Assembly: GCF_000526635.1 (NCBI RefSeq)
Contig: NZ_JAGL01000006.1
Coordinates: forward strand, 88,807-152,806
Origin: Aminobacter sp. J41
GTDB taxonomy: Bacteria > Pseudomonadota > Alphaproteobacteria > Rhizobiales > Rhizobiaceae
Direction: 5' to 3'
DNA: 64,000 nt
Below the pieces are notes generated by a model. That model was not told the DNA's origin and did not search any database. It was given only the letters and a program-made list of their open reading frames with translations. A program made the position numbers and the translations under genes. This document shows positions 44,672 to 52,546 of this stretch, piece by piece (position 1 is the first letter of the stretch; each line of letters opens with the position of its first letter).

Positions 44672-45124
44672 CTAGCTCTTCCACCACAGCGGCATAGGCT
44701 GGTTCAGCCCATACACAAAGACCAGCACCATAAATGCGGAAACGGCTGTCGCGAAGACGATCGTCTCGACGATGTTGACCTTCTCGTACCGGGCATAGGC
44801 GGCAATGCCGACCATCAGGAAGGACGAGATGATGACGCCGAGCTGTGCGATCAGGAAACCGAACGCAGCCAGCGCCAGGACCAGCATCAGAATGGGGCGA
44901 AGGCGGAACTTCTCCATCGCCGGCCCGTCGACCCTGAAGGCTCGAACCGTCACGATTAGTCCCATGCAGATGATCATGTAGGAAATGATCACTGGGAAGT
45001 AGCCGGGGCCCATCCGGCGCGCACTGCCAAATGCAAGATCCTGGCCGAAATACACTCCCGCCAGACCGATCAGCACGAACAAGACGCCCGCGCCCAGATC
45101 CTGCGGGCTTCTAACCTTCAGCAT
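44672..45124 (-). CDS. tctB: Tripartite tricarboxylate transporter small membrane subunit
   Basis: 150 residues starting at MLKVRSPQDL. GGAGGAG lies 5 bases upstream, which decides this start over one 7 codons earlier. Four hydrophobic segments, with the family-typical GPGYFPVIISYMIICMGL between the first and second. It pairs with TctA. The operon order B-A-C differs from the common C-B-A. It is preceded by a promoter carrying the 17-bp operator. Confidence 0.88.
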   Translation of the reverse strand: MLKVRSPQDLGAGVLFVLIGLAGVYFGQDLAFGSARRMGPGYFPVIISYMIICMGLIVTVRAFRVDGPAMEKFRLRPILMLVLALAAFGFLIAQLGVIISSFLMVGIAAYARYEKVNIVETIVFATAVSAFMVLVFVYGLNQPMPLWWKS

Positions 45125-45216
45125 CCATTCTCCTCCCGGCCACATCCCCTCCGCGGCCGTTTTTCACCCAGTATCAAGCCCGACAACCCTGAGCTTCGGG
45201 CCTGGCGCAAATCCGG

Positions 45217-45231
45217 TTTGACTCTGTCAAA
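45217..45231. promoter_or_regulatory. Palindrome TTTGAC-TCT-GTCAAA
   Basis: A 15-bp perfect inverted repeat 93 bp upstream of tctB. It shares the GTCAA/TTGAC half-site with the repeat at 45408-45425. The IclR regulator encoded two genes away on the other side is a candidate binder; this is inference. Confidence 0.4.
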
Positions 45232-45317
45232 GACGTCGTTCGGTCAGCCTCCCCCAACCGACAACCTCTTCCGCCCGTGCTCTTCCGGCCTCCCCCGCCG
45301 GATGATACGGAGTCCTT

Positions 45318-45346
45318 ATATCAGGCAACCATACATCTGCTGTCAA
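45318..45346 (-). promoter_or_regulatory. tctBA promoter with embedded 17-bp operator
   Basis: Read on the minus strand: -35 TTGACA (45346-45341), 17-bp spacer, -10 TGATAT (45323-45318). The plus-strand operator copy TATCAGG-CAA-CCATACA occupies 45319-45335, covering the -10 box and most of the spacer. It points at tctB, about 195 bases from its start codon. Confidence 0.65.
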
Positions 45347-45407
45347 TTACAATCTGCCGCAGCGGAAGGAGCTACCTCGTCTGATTAAAACAAACGGCAT
45401 TATACGC

Positions 45408-45425
45408 TGTCAAAACCGGTTGACA
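45408..45425. promoter_or_regulatory. Inverted repeat TGTCAA-N6-TTGACA upstream of the flavin monooxygenase
   Basis: An 18-bp element with perfect 6-bp arms, 48 bp upstream of the monooxygenase start. Its right arm, TTGACA, could also serve as a -35 box. Likely the operator for the IclR protein encoded directly downstream. Confidence 0.45.
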
Positions 45426-45473
45426 CTGCTCGACCTCCGCCAGATAGTCCGACCGAATATGAGGCTACCTGAT

Positions 45474-46691
45474 ATGAAGATCGCCATCATCGGAGGAGGA
45501 ATTGGCGGCCTGACTGCAGCCCTCGCGCTGTTGCGGCAGGGGTTTGAGGTCACCGTCTTTGAGCAGGCCCCTGAACTGCGGGAGGTCGGCGCGGGCGTTC
45601 AGGTCAGCGCCAACGGCACGCGCATCCTGTTTGCGCTGGGGCTCCAACAGGCGATCATGTCCGTGGCTTGCGAGGCCGGTGGCAAGGAAATCCGGCTGTG
45701 GAATACCGGGCAGACCTGGAAGCTCTTCGACCTTGGTCCGCAGTCCGTCGCACGCTACGGCTTTCCCTACATCACCATCCACCGCAACGACCTTCATCAG
45801 GTGCTCGCAGCCGGCATTCGGCGCATCGCGCCGGATGCGATTAAGCTTGGCATGCGTTGCGAAGGCATCGACCAGACGGCCAAGGGTGTGAGCATACGCT
45901 TCAAGGACGGGGCCACCGTATCTGCAGACATTGCAATTGGAGCAGACGGAGTCCATTCGGCGATCCGCGACGCGCTATTCGGCGCCGACAAGCCGAAGTT
46001 CACCGGAATCGTTGCCTGGCGCGGGGTGATCCCCGCCGAGCGTCTGCCCAAACACCTGCTGCGCCCCGTAGGCACCAACTGGATCGGGCCCGGCGGCCAC
46101 GTCATCCACTATCTCCTCCGGCGCGGCGAGCTGATGAATTACGTCTCGGTTGTGGAGCGCTCCGACTGGCAGGTGGAGTCCTGGTCTGTGGCTGGCACCG
46201 TTGATGAGTGCCTCGCCGATTACCAGGGCTGGAACGAGGATGTGCACACGCTCATCAGGAGCATGGACACCCCGTACAAGTGGGCGTTGATGCTGCGCCA
46301 GCCGATGGAGCAATGGACTCGCGGGCGCATTACGCTGCTAGGCGACGCATGCCACCCTACCCTGCCTTTCCTCGCTCAAGGAGCGGTCATGGCTATCGAG
46401 GACGGCTTTGTCCTTGGCAGAGCCCTCGCGGAATATCGCGATGACCCGGAAGCCGGACTGCTCGCCTATGAGAACACCCGACGGGGGCGAACCACGCGGA
46501 TCGTACGCGGAGCAGAGAACAATCTCGGGCGCTTCCACAACCCCGCCCTCGCTCATGCGGATACGGCGGAGGCCTATGTGAACGCCGAATGGGAGGAATC
46601 CAAGGTAAAGGAGCGCTACGAGTGGCTCTTCACCTACGATGCCACCTCCGTTCCGCTCCGGCCGGCCACAGTATCTGCCCGGGCTTCGTGA
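45474..46691 (+). CDS. FAD-dependent aromatic-ring monooxygenase (salicylate/3-hydroxybenzoate hydroxylase-like)
   Basis: 405 residues starting at MKIAIIGGGIGG; other starts lie 5 and 18 codons upstream. Class A flavoprotein hydroxylase: GxGxxG near the N-terminus, the DG motif in ADIAIGADGVHSAIR, and the GD motif GDACHPTLPFLAQGAVMAIED. NAD(P)H-dependent ring hydroxylation of a phenolic acid is expected. The stop and the next ATG share a base (TGATG), coupling it to the IclR gene, with two hydrolases following in the same run. Confidence 0.87.
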   Translation: MKIAIIGGGIGGLTAALALLRQGFEVTVFEQAPELREVGAGVQVSANGTRILFALGLQQAIMSVACEAGGKEIRLWNTGQTWKLFDLGPQSVARYGFPYITIHRNDLHQVLAAGIRRIAPDAIKLGMRCEGIDQTAKGVSIRFKDGATVSADIAIGADGVHSAIRDALFGADKPKFTGIVAWRGVIPAERLPKHLLRPVGTNWIGPGGHVIHYLLRRGELMNYVSVVERSDWQVESWSVAGTVDECLADYQGWNEDVHTLIRSMDTPYKWALMLRQPMEQWTRGRITLLGDACHPTLPFLAQGAVMAIEDGFVLGRALAEYRDDPEAGLLAYENTRRGRTTRIVRGAENNLGRFHNPALAHADTAEAYVNAEWEESKVKERYEWLFTYDATSVPLRPATVSARAS

Positions 46692-47521
46692 TGCCTCGCG
46701 CCGCGCGTCAGCCCCGCCGCATCCAGTCGATCGAAGTCGGATTTCGCCTGATCCACGTGCTCGAGGCGGCGGGTGGCAAACTGCCGCTGAGCAAGATCGC
46801 GGAGCTGGCCGGCATGCCCGCCAGCAAGGCCCATCTCTACATGGCAAGCTTCACGCAGCTCGGGCTCGTCGAGCAGGACCCGACGACGATGCGCTACGGG
46901 CTTGGTCCCTACGCACTGCAGCTCGGCGCCGCCGCCATGCGCCAGATCGATGTTGCGCAAGTGTCGAGGGATGCGCTCAACTCCTTGCAGACCGCCACCG
47001 GACATCTGGTATTCCTGTCGATCTGGGGCAATCGCGGACCGGTCATCATCTCCAAGGTCGACTCGACCGTGGAAGTGCTCGTGTCGGTGCGCGTCGGGCA
47101 CGTTCTGCCGCTTTACCGGGCCGCGACCGGCCGCGTCTTTCTCGCCTACAAGTCAAGCGCGGCAATCCAGCACGTCGAGCAGTTCGAGACGGAGACGGAC
47201 CAGGCAACGAAGGAGCGGGCCGAACAGAGCCTCGATCTGATCCGCCAGCGCCAGCTCGCCTTCTCCGACAGCCAGATCAACATTGGCTTTGCCTCGATCT
47301 CCGCCCCGATCTTCGACTATGCGGGCGAGATTGCCGCCGCGGTCACCGTTCTCGGCATGAAGAACGACATCAATCTGGATCCCCTGGGTCCAACTGCGCG
47401 GCTCGTCAGCGCGGCCGCGACAAGCATCTCCCTTCGGCTCGCCTGCCCGCCTGAACTGCTGCGGACTGATTTCGACGCAATCGAAGGATTGTTACCGATA
47501 AACGAAGGAAGAACGCGATGA
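46691..47521 (+). CDS. IclR-family transcriptional regulator
   Basis: 276 residues. N-terminal winged HTH (RRIQSIEVGFRLIHVLEAAGG, IAELAGMPASKAHLYMASF) and an IclR effector-binding domain. It is embedded in the operon between monooxygenase and dienelactone hydrolase, overlapping both neighbours by 1 and 4 bases, so it should be made together with them and may regulate them through the 45408 repeat. Confidence 0.87.
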   Translation: MPRAARQPRRIQSIEVGFRLIHVLEAAGGKLPLSKIAELAGMPASKAHLYMASFTQLGLVEQDPTTMRYGLGPYALQLGAAAMRQIDVAQVSRDALNSLQTATGHLVFLSIWGNRGPVIISKVDSTVEVLVSVRVGHVLPLYRAATGRVFLAYKSSAAIQHVEQFETETDQATKERAEQSLDLIRQRQLAFSDSQINIGFASISAPIFDYAGEIAAAVTVLGMKNDINLDPLGPTARLVSAAATSISLRLACPPELLRTDFDAIEGLLPINEGRTR

Positions 47522-48195
47522 CGGAATCGCTGCGGCTCACCGCCTCGGATGGTCACGAATTTGGGGCAATTCTCGCCCGCCCTGCAGGTGCGCCGAAGGG
47601 AGGCATCGTCGTTCTGCAGGAGATCTTCGGCGTCAACGAGCACATCCGCAGCGTCTGCACCAAGTTCGCGGCGGAAGGCTATGTCGCCCTGGCGCCGGCT
47701 CTGTTCGACCGATTCCTGCCCAACTTCGAATCCGGCTACTCGCCCGAGGAGGTTCAGGTTGCCCTCGGCTACATGAAGTCGCTCGACTGGGAGAAGCTTG
47801 TGCTCGACAGCCGGGCCGCAGTCGAACGCCTGAAGGAGGAGGACCTGCCGGTTTCGATCGTCGGCTTCTGCCTCGGCGGATCACTTGCCTTCGACATGGC
47901 CACCCGCTTCGACGACCTCGACTGCATCGTCAGCTACTATGGCGGCCGCATTGCGGGCTTCGCCGACAAGAAGCCTAACTGTCCGATCCTGCTACATTAT
48001 GGCGAAACGGATGCTTCAATCCCGCTTTCGAGCGTCGAGGAAGTACGGGCAAAACAGCCTCAGGCGGAGATCCATCTCTATCCCGCCGGTCACGGCTTCA
48101 ATCGCGGCGCGCCCGGAACTGCGGATGGCGAACAGGCCGCCATCGCGTGGAAGCGCACGATCGAGTTCCTGGAAAAGACACGGAACTCGAACTGA
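47518..48195 (+). CDS. Dienelactone hydrolase family protein
   Basis: 225 residues, alpha/beta hydrolase with the DLH triad: Cys118 in GFCLGG, Asp165 in GETDASIP, His192 in AGHGFNR, plus Glu35 in LQEIFGVN. Length fits carboxymethylenebutenolidase. The start overlaps the IclR stop by 4 bases. In the context of a ring hydroxylase it may open a lactone or enol-lactone from ring cleavage. Confidence 0.88.
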   Translation: MTESLRLTASDGHEFGAILARPAGAPKGGIVVLQEIFGVNEHIRSVCTKFAAEGYVALAPALFDRFLPNFESGYSPEEVQVALGYMKSLDWEKLVLDSRAAVERLKEEDLPVSIVGFCLGGSLAFDMATRFDDLDCIVSYYGGRIAGFADKKPNCPILLHYGETDASIPLSSVEEVRAKQPQAEIHLYPAGHGFNRGAPGTADGEQAAIAWKRTIEFLEKTRNSN

Positions 48196-49379
48196 TGGCA
48201 GACCCCGCCATTTCCTGGGAACGCGTTCCGCTGATCGTGTCCTTCCCGGACACGGCGAAGTTCAGCGAAACTTACGGCTTTGCCGGCAACTCCGGGATGA
48301 TCAACCTGGAGGGTCAACTGCTGCGGCCCGTCGGAAGACCATCGAAGACGGTCTACGTCTTCATGCATCCGACCTCGACGCTTCAGTTGCTTCCAATGCC
48401 GACGGCGCTGGCGGATCAGGGGCTGCACGTCCTGTGCGCGGCGAGCCGCTACCCCAAGAACGACACGGCCCTCATCATGGAGAAGGTCGCCATCGACCTC
48501 GGCCAGTGGCTGCGATACGCGCGGGAGAGGCTCGGATACGAGAAGGTCGTCCTCGTCGGCTGGTCGGGCGGCGGATCGCTGTCGCTGTTCTACCAGGCGC
48601 AAGCGGAGAACCCGACCGTAACGCACACCCCGGCAGGCGATGAGGTGAACCTCGTTGAAGCAGGTCTTCAGCCTGCTGACGGCGTGATCTTCATTGCGGC
48701 GCATCTGTCGCGGGCCGAGACGCTCACGGAGTGGCTCGATCCCTCTGTCATCGATGAACTCGACCCCGACAATCGCGACCTCTCGCTTGATATCTATTCG
48801 CCGGACTGCCCCGCGCAGCCGCCCTACACGAAGGAGTTCGTGGAGCGTTTCCGCGCGGCGCAGATTGCGCGCAACCGCCGTATCACTACATGGTGCCAGG
48901 ACATGCTGGAACGGCTGCGCAAGCGGGGCGGACCGGAGCAGGAACGCGCTTTCGTCGTCCACCGTACCATGTGCGACGTCCGCTGGTTCGATACCTCGAT
49001 CGATCCCAACGACCGCAAGCCGGGCTGGAGCTACATGGGCGATCCGCGCACCGTCAATGTCGGCCCGGTCGGACTGGCAAGGTTCACGACACTGCGCTCG
49101 TGGCTAAGCCAGTGGAGCTATGACCTGTCGAACGCGAAGGGCCCAATGAATGCGCGGCTGATCAAGCGTACGCCTGTCCTCCAGATCGAGAACAATGCCG
49201 ATGAAGCGGTCCCGGCAACGCACAACCCGATCATCGCCGAAGCGCTTGCCACGCCGGACAAGGAGTACCTGCGAATACCCGGAGCGACACACTACTATCT
49301 CGGACAGCCGGAGCTGCTGCGGGTCTGTCTGGACCGGGTCACTGACTGGAGCAGACGTCACGCCTTGCTGAGCGAGTGA
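48195..49379 (+). CDS. Alpha/beta hydrolase
   Basis: 394 residues starting at MADPAISWER; the ATG shares one base with the previous stop. Nucleophile Ser124 in GWSGGGS, a candidate acid residue in NNADEAVPA and His in GATHYYLGQ. It is larger than typical esterases, with an insertion of about 100 residues (roughly 170-290). The family is related to proteins annotated as alpha/beta hydrolases near aromatic genes. The specific substrate is unknown. Confidence 0.78.
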   Translation: MADPAISWERVPLIVSFPDTAKFSETYGFAGNSGMINLEGQLLRPVGRPSKTVYVFMHPTSTLQLLPMPTALADQGLHVLCAASRYPKNDTALIMEKVAIDLGQWLRYARERLGYEKVVLVGWSGGGSLSLFYQAQAENPTVTHTPAGDEVNLVEAGLQPADGVIFIAAHLSRAETLTEWLDPSVIDELDPDNRDLSLDIYSPDCPAQPPYTKEFVERFRAAQIARNRRITTWCQDMLERLRKRGGPEQERAFVVHRTMCDVRWFDTSIDPNDRKPGWSYMGDPRTVNVGPVGLARFTTLRSWLSQWSYDLSNAKGPMNARLIKRTPVLQIENNADEAVPATHNPIIAEALATPDKEYLRIPGATHYYLGQPELLRVCLDRVTDWSRRHALLSE

Positions 49380-49381
49380 AA

Positions 49382-49406
49382 CGGCCGCTGCGGGAGGCAG
49401 CGGCCG
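49382..49406. terminator. GC-rich hairpin between convergent hydrolase and VOC genes
   Basis: Perfect 10-bp stem CGGCCGCTGC/GCAGCGGCCG with a 5-base loop, directly after the hydrolase stop. No T-run follows, so classification as a terminator is tentative. Confidence 0.45.
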
Positions 49407-49435
49407 CTGGGAGGAACGACATGCAAATCGGCTGG

Positions 49436-49966
49436 CTACGATGCCTTGCGGGCAGCGATCAGTTTTGCCTTCTTCTCCGTCCAATCCGCGAGAGTGGCAT
49501 GGGCCTCGCTGGCTGCCTTTTCGAGGTAGCCCGGCTCCTCCGTGCGCGCCGTCACCTCAAGACGAAGACCGTTGGGGTCGAAGAAGTAGATCGACTGGAT
49601 AAAGTCGTGGTCGACAATGTCGGTGGTTTGCACGCCGGCGTCCTGAAGGCGCTGCCGCAGCTGAAGCACTTCCTCGACCGATTCAACCTCCATCGCGAAG
49701 TGCATGACCCACGCCGGTGTGTTCGGCGAGGGCAGCGGCATTTGGTTCTCGCCAAGGTCGAAGAACGCCATGTACGAGCCGTCGCCCATCTCGAAGAAGA
49801 AGTGCGCGTAGGGCTTTTCCTCGCCCGTGCTCGGCACGCGTTCGGCCGTCATGCAGTTGACCAGCGGCAGGCCAAGAATGTCCTCGTAGAACTTGCGCGT
49901 CTCCTCGCCGTCCCTGCATGGGAACGAGAAGTGGTACATCCCCTTGATCGTTGGAGCGGGAACCAT
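49436..49966 (-). CDS. VOC-superfamily protein (glyoxalase/extradiol dioxygenase-like)
   Basis: 176 residues, one vicinal-oxygen-chelate module. Candidate metal ligands are His12 (MYHFSFP), His89 (VMHFAMEV) and Glu137 (GLRLEVTA), as in glyoxalase I and type I extradiol enzymes. GGAGG precedes the start by 7 bases. The last ~35 residues form a charged helix (TLADWTEKKAKLIAARKAS). It is divergent from the LuxR gene. It could be a ring-cleavage enzyme, an isomerase or a lyase; sequence alone does not decide. Confidence 0.75.
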   Translation of the reverse strand: MVPAPTIKGMYHFSFPCRDGEETRKFYEDILGLPLVNCMTAERVPSTGEEKPYAHFFFEMGDGSYMAFFDLGENQMPLPSPNTPAWVMHFAMEVESVEEVLQLRQRLQDAGVQTTDIVDHDFIQSIYFFDPNGLRLEVTARTEEPGYLEKAASEAHATLADWTEKKAKLIAARKAS

Positions 49967-50054
49967 CTGCCATCCTCCTTCTGGCTGTTCAGATCTGGCT
50001 CGAGGCTACTCCAGCCTGCGGCCGTCTGTGTCCCCCCGGCTGGAGGACAGCGCC

Positions 50055-50837
50055 ATGTCTAATCTGCAGTTCATCGAGGCGGAGGCAGCTGCGATTGCGG
50101 CGATTGGCGAGCCATCGTTCCCGGAACGGCTGCTGGACCTCCTGCGCCGGCTCTTGCGCGCCGATCTGTGTTCGGCTTTCGAAGCGTCCGAAGACGGCAA
50201 TCTGACGTTTCTGTTTGCCGCCGGAGAACATCCCCACATCAGGGGCTTCGCCGAGGCCGCTTCCCTCGCTTATGCGCGCAGCTTTTGGCAGCGTGACCGG
50301 ACGACGCGCCAAGCACTCTCCTCGCCGCCCGGCAGCATCCAGATGGTGAGGCAGGCATGGAACGGCATCATCGACCCCGATTACCGCCGGATCTGCTACG
50401 AACACGGCGGTATCGTCGAACGCCTGACCCTTTACGCGCCCGGCAAGCCAACGGTCTTCGCCAGCACCTACCGGACGAAGGAGAGCGGGCATTCCACCGC
50501 TGCCGAACTTGAGAAGCTCGAACGGGCGTCCACGCTGATCATGGCGCTGGTCTGCAAGCATGCAGCCATGCTTCGTCGCCAGGCGCTCCATCAGGCTCCC
50601 TCGTTAAGGGACCTGTCGCGCCTGCTAATGAACCGCGAACACGCGCTCAGCGCACGAGAGGCTGACGTCGTCGCCAGCCTGCTGCTAGGAAAATCGCAGA
50701 CCGAGATCGCCGAAGCGGCCGGGGTCGCGCTCAGCAGCGTCGTCACCTACCGGCGGCGTGCCTATCGCAAGCTTGGCGTTTCCACCCGGCGCGACCTCCA
50801 GAAATTCCTGGGCGCGCCGGGCTCATTCAAACTCTGA
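50055..50837 (+). CDS. LuxR-type HTH regulator
   Basis: 260 residues starting at MSNLQFIEAE, with GGAGGAC upstream. The N-terminal ~180 residues have no evident autoinducer-binding signature and may be a GAF-like sensor. The C-terminus is a LuxR HTH: LSAREADVVASLLLGKSQTEIAEAAGVALSSVVTYRRRAYRKLGV. It is divergent from the VOC gene and 23 bases upstream of the SDR gene, so it may control either. Confidence 0.83.
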   Translation: MSNLQFIEAEAAAIAAIGEPSFPERLLDLLRRLLRADLCSAFEASEDGNLTFLFAAGEHPHIRGFAEAASLAYARSFWQRDRTTRQALSSPPGSIQMVRQAWNGIIDPDYRRICYEHGGIVERLTLYAPGKPTVFASTYRTKESGHSTAAELEKLERASTLIMALVCKHAAMLRRQALHQAPSLRDLSRLLMNREHALSAREADVVASLLLGKSQTEIAEAAGVALSSVVTYRRRAYRKLGVSTRRDLQKFLGAPGSFKL

Positions 50838-50860
50838 TCATCAACAGGACGGGGAACAAG

Positions 50861-51589
50861 ATGGACCTTACCGGAAAAACCGCAATCGTGACGGGTGCCA
50901 GCACGGGCATCGGCAAGGAGATCGCCAAGGCCTATGCGCGTGCTGGAGCGCGAACGGTTCTTGCTGCGCGCAGCGCCGACAAGCTCGAGGCGCTGGCGGA
51001 GGATATTCGCGCAGGAGGTGGCGAAGCGCTGCCGGTGCCGACTGATGTAACGAACGAGGAACAGGTTGAAGCCCTGTTCGGGAAGTGCCTGTCGGCCTAC
51101 GGCGAGCCGCACATCCTCGTCAACAACGCGGGCATTGCCGATCACACGCCGACGGACCAGCTCACCAAGGCGCGGTGGGACGAGATCATTGCCATCAACA
51201 TGACCTCCGTCTTCCTCTGCAGCCGAGCAGCGTTTCGCCTCATGAAGGCGGGCGGCAAAGGTGGCAGGATCGTCAACATCGGCAGCATCTCAGCCAAGGT
51301 GCCGCGCCAGAACACGCTGGGTTACACGGCCAGCAAGTTCGCCCTTGAGGGCATGACCCGTTCGCTGGCGTTAGATGGGCGCGAGTTTGGCATCGCGGTC
51401 TCGATGCTCCATCCGGGTTCGACCGTCAGCGATCTGGTTCCCGGCGTCACCAATGTCCCCCGGCCGAACACCATGAGCCCCGAGGATGTGGCGCGCCTCG
51501 CACTGCTGATGGTGACGCTACCGGCCGACGTGAACCTCTTCGAATCCACGATCCTGCCGGTCGGCATGCCCTTCCTCGGACGCGGTTAA
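50861..51589 (+). CDS. Short-chain dehydrogenase/reductase
   Basis: 242 residues, classical SDR: cofactor motif TGASTGIGKEIAKAYARAG, NNAG, catalytic Ser in IGSISAK, and YTASK (Tyr and Lys). The cofactor site has Ala-Arg after the second strand (LAARSADK), which suits NADP(H). An alcohol/ketone oxidoreductase; side-chain carbinol oxidation would fit the ferulate-type neighbours, but the substrate is not determined. Confidence 0.87.
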   Translation: MDLTGKTAIVTGASTGIGKEIAKAYARAGARTVLAARSADKLEALAEDIRAGGGEALPVPTDVTNEEQVEALFGKCLSAYGEPHILVNNAGIADHTPTDQLTKARWDEIIAINMTSVFLCSRAAFRLMKAGGKGGRIVNIGSISAKVPRQNTLGYTASKFALEGMTRSLALDGREFGIAVSMLHPGSTVSDLVPGVTNVPRPNTMSPEDVARLALLMVTLPADVNLFESTILPVGMPFLGRG

Positions 51590-51624
51590 ACGGGATGCAG
51601 CAACAACCAATAGAGCAACAATCA

Positions 51625-51660
51625 TATCAGGTTGACGAATATATGGGAGCCTGATACATC
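51625..51660 (+). promoter_or_regulatory. ferB promoter with embedded 17-bp operator
   Basis: -35 TTGACG (51632-51637), 17-bp spacer, -10 TACATC (51655-51660, weak). TATATGG-GAG-CCTGATA lies at 51640-51656, starting 2 bases after the -35 box exactly as at 35526. An additional perfect half-site TATCAGG lies at 51625-51631. It drives the ferB-ferA-ALDH-ferB2 run that starts at 51686. Confidence 0.65.
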
Positions 51661-51685
51661 GGCCGAAACAAGGGAGTTTCGAGCC

Positions 51686-52546
51686 ATGTCAAACGCACAA
51701 GACTCGTCCGCGTCTGCGAACAAGCCTGCCTGGGGGGAGAACGTTGTTGTCGACTTTGAAGACGGCATCGCCTGGGTGACGCTCAATCGTCCGGCGCGCC
51801 GGAACGCAATCAATCCCGGCATCGTCTGGGAGATGAACGCGATCATGGACGCACTGGAAGAAGACGATCGCTGCAAGGTGATGGTCGTCACGGGCGCCGG
51901 CGAGTCTTTCTCCGCGGGTATGGATCTCAAGGAATACTTCCGTGCCACGGACAAGGTTCCGCCGATCCAGCGCGAGCGCCTGTTCCGCGCCAACGCTGCC
52001 TGGCAGTGGCGCCGCATGATGCACTATCCGAAACCGACCATCTCGATGGTCAACGGCTGGTGCTTCGGCGGCGCCTTCCAGTTCCTGGTCGGCTCCGACC
52101 TCGCCATCGCGTCCGAGGATGCCGTCTTTGGTCTTTCGGAGATCAACTGGGGCATCATCCCGGCCGGCATCGTGACCAAGGCGGTTCTGGAAGTCATGAG
52201 CTTCCGCGACGCCATGTACTACATCATGACCGGCGAGACCTTCACCGGAAAGCAGGCCGCTGAGTTCAAGCTCGTGAATAAGGCCGTGCCTGCGGCTCAG
52301 CTGAAGGATGCGACCCGCGAGCTCGCGAAGACGCTGATGGCCAAGAACCCCTTCGTGCTTCGCCAGGCGAAGACGGCTTGCCGTTTCACCCGCGATCTCA
52401 CCTGGGACCAGGCCGCCGAATACCTTATGGCGAAGTCGGACCAGACCGAGCTGCGCGATCCGGAGAACGGCCGCAACGTCGGCATGAGCCAGTTCCTCGA
52501 CAAGAAGTCGTTCCGTCCGGGACTGGAGGCATATGACCGTGGCTGA
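51686..52546 (+). CDS. ferB: Hydroxycinnamoyl-CoA hydratase-lyase (feruloyl-CoA type)
   Basis: 286 residues starting at MSNAQDSSAS. Crotonase fold with the HCHL-type pattern: SFSAGMDLKEYFR, MVNGWCFGGAFQFLVGSDLAIASEDAVFGLSEINWG (oxyanion hole and catalytic Glu), and W-rich AAWQWRRMMHYPKP. The reaction is hydration of feruloyl- or coumaroyl-CoA and retro-aldol release of the aromatic aldehyde and acetyl-CoA. Its end overlaps the ferA start by 14 bases. A close paralogue lies at 56128. Confidence 0.83.
   Translation: MSNAQDSSASANKPAWGENVVVDFEDGIAWVTLNRPARRNAINPGIVWEMNAIMDALEEDDRCKVMVVTGAGESFSAGMDLKEYFRATDKVPPIQRERLFRANAAWQWRRMMHYPKPTISMVNGWCFGGAFQFLVGSDLAIASEDAVFGLSEINWGIIPAGIVTKAVLEVMSFRDAMYYIMTGETFTGKQAAEFKLVNKAVPAAQLKDATRELAKTLMAKNPFVLRQAKTACRFTRDLTWDQAAEYLMAKSDQTELRDPENGRNVGMSQFLDKKSFRPGLEAYDRG

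Larger units (their letters stand above)
45125..45473. other. 349-bp divergent regulatory region between tctB and the flavin monooxygenase
   Basis: No gene. It contains, from left to right, a TTTGAC-TCT-GTCAAA palindrome (45217-45231), a minus-strand promoter with embedded 17-bp operator (45318-45346), and a TGTCAA-N6-TTGACA inverted repeat (45408-45425). These are listed separately. The region therefore seems to serve two regulators. Confidence 0.7.
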
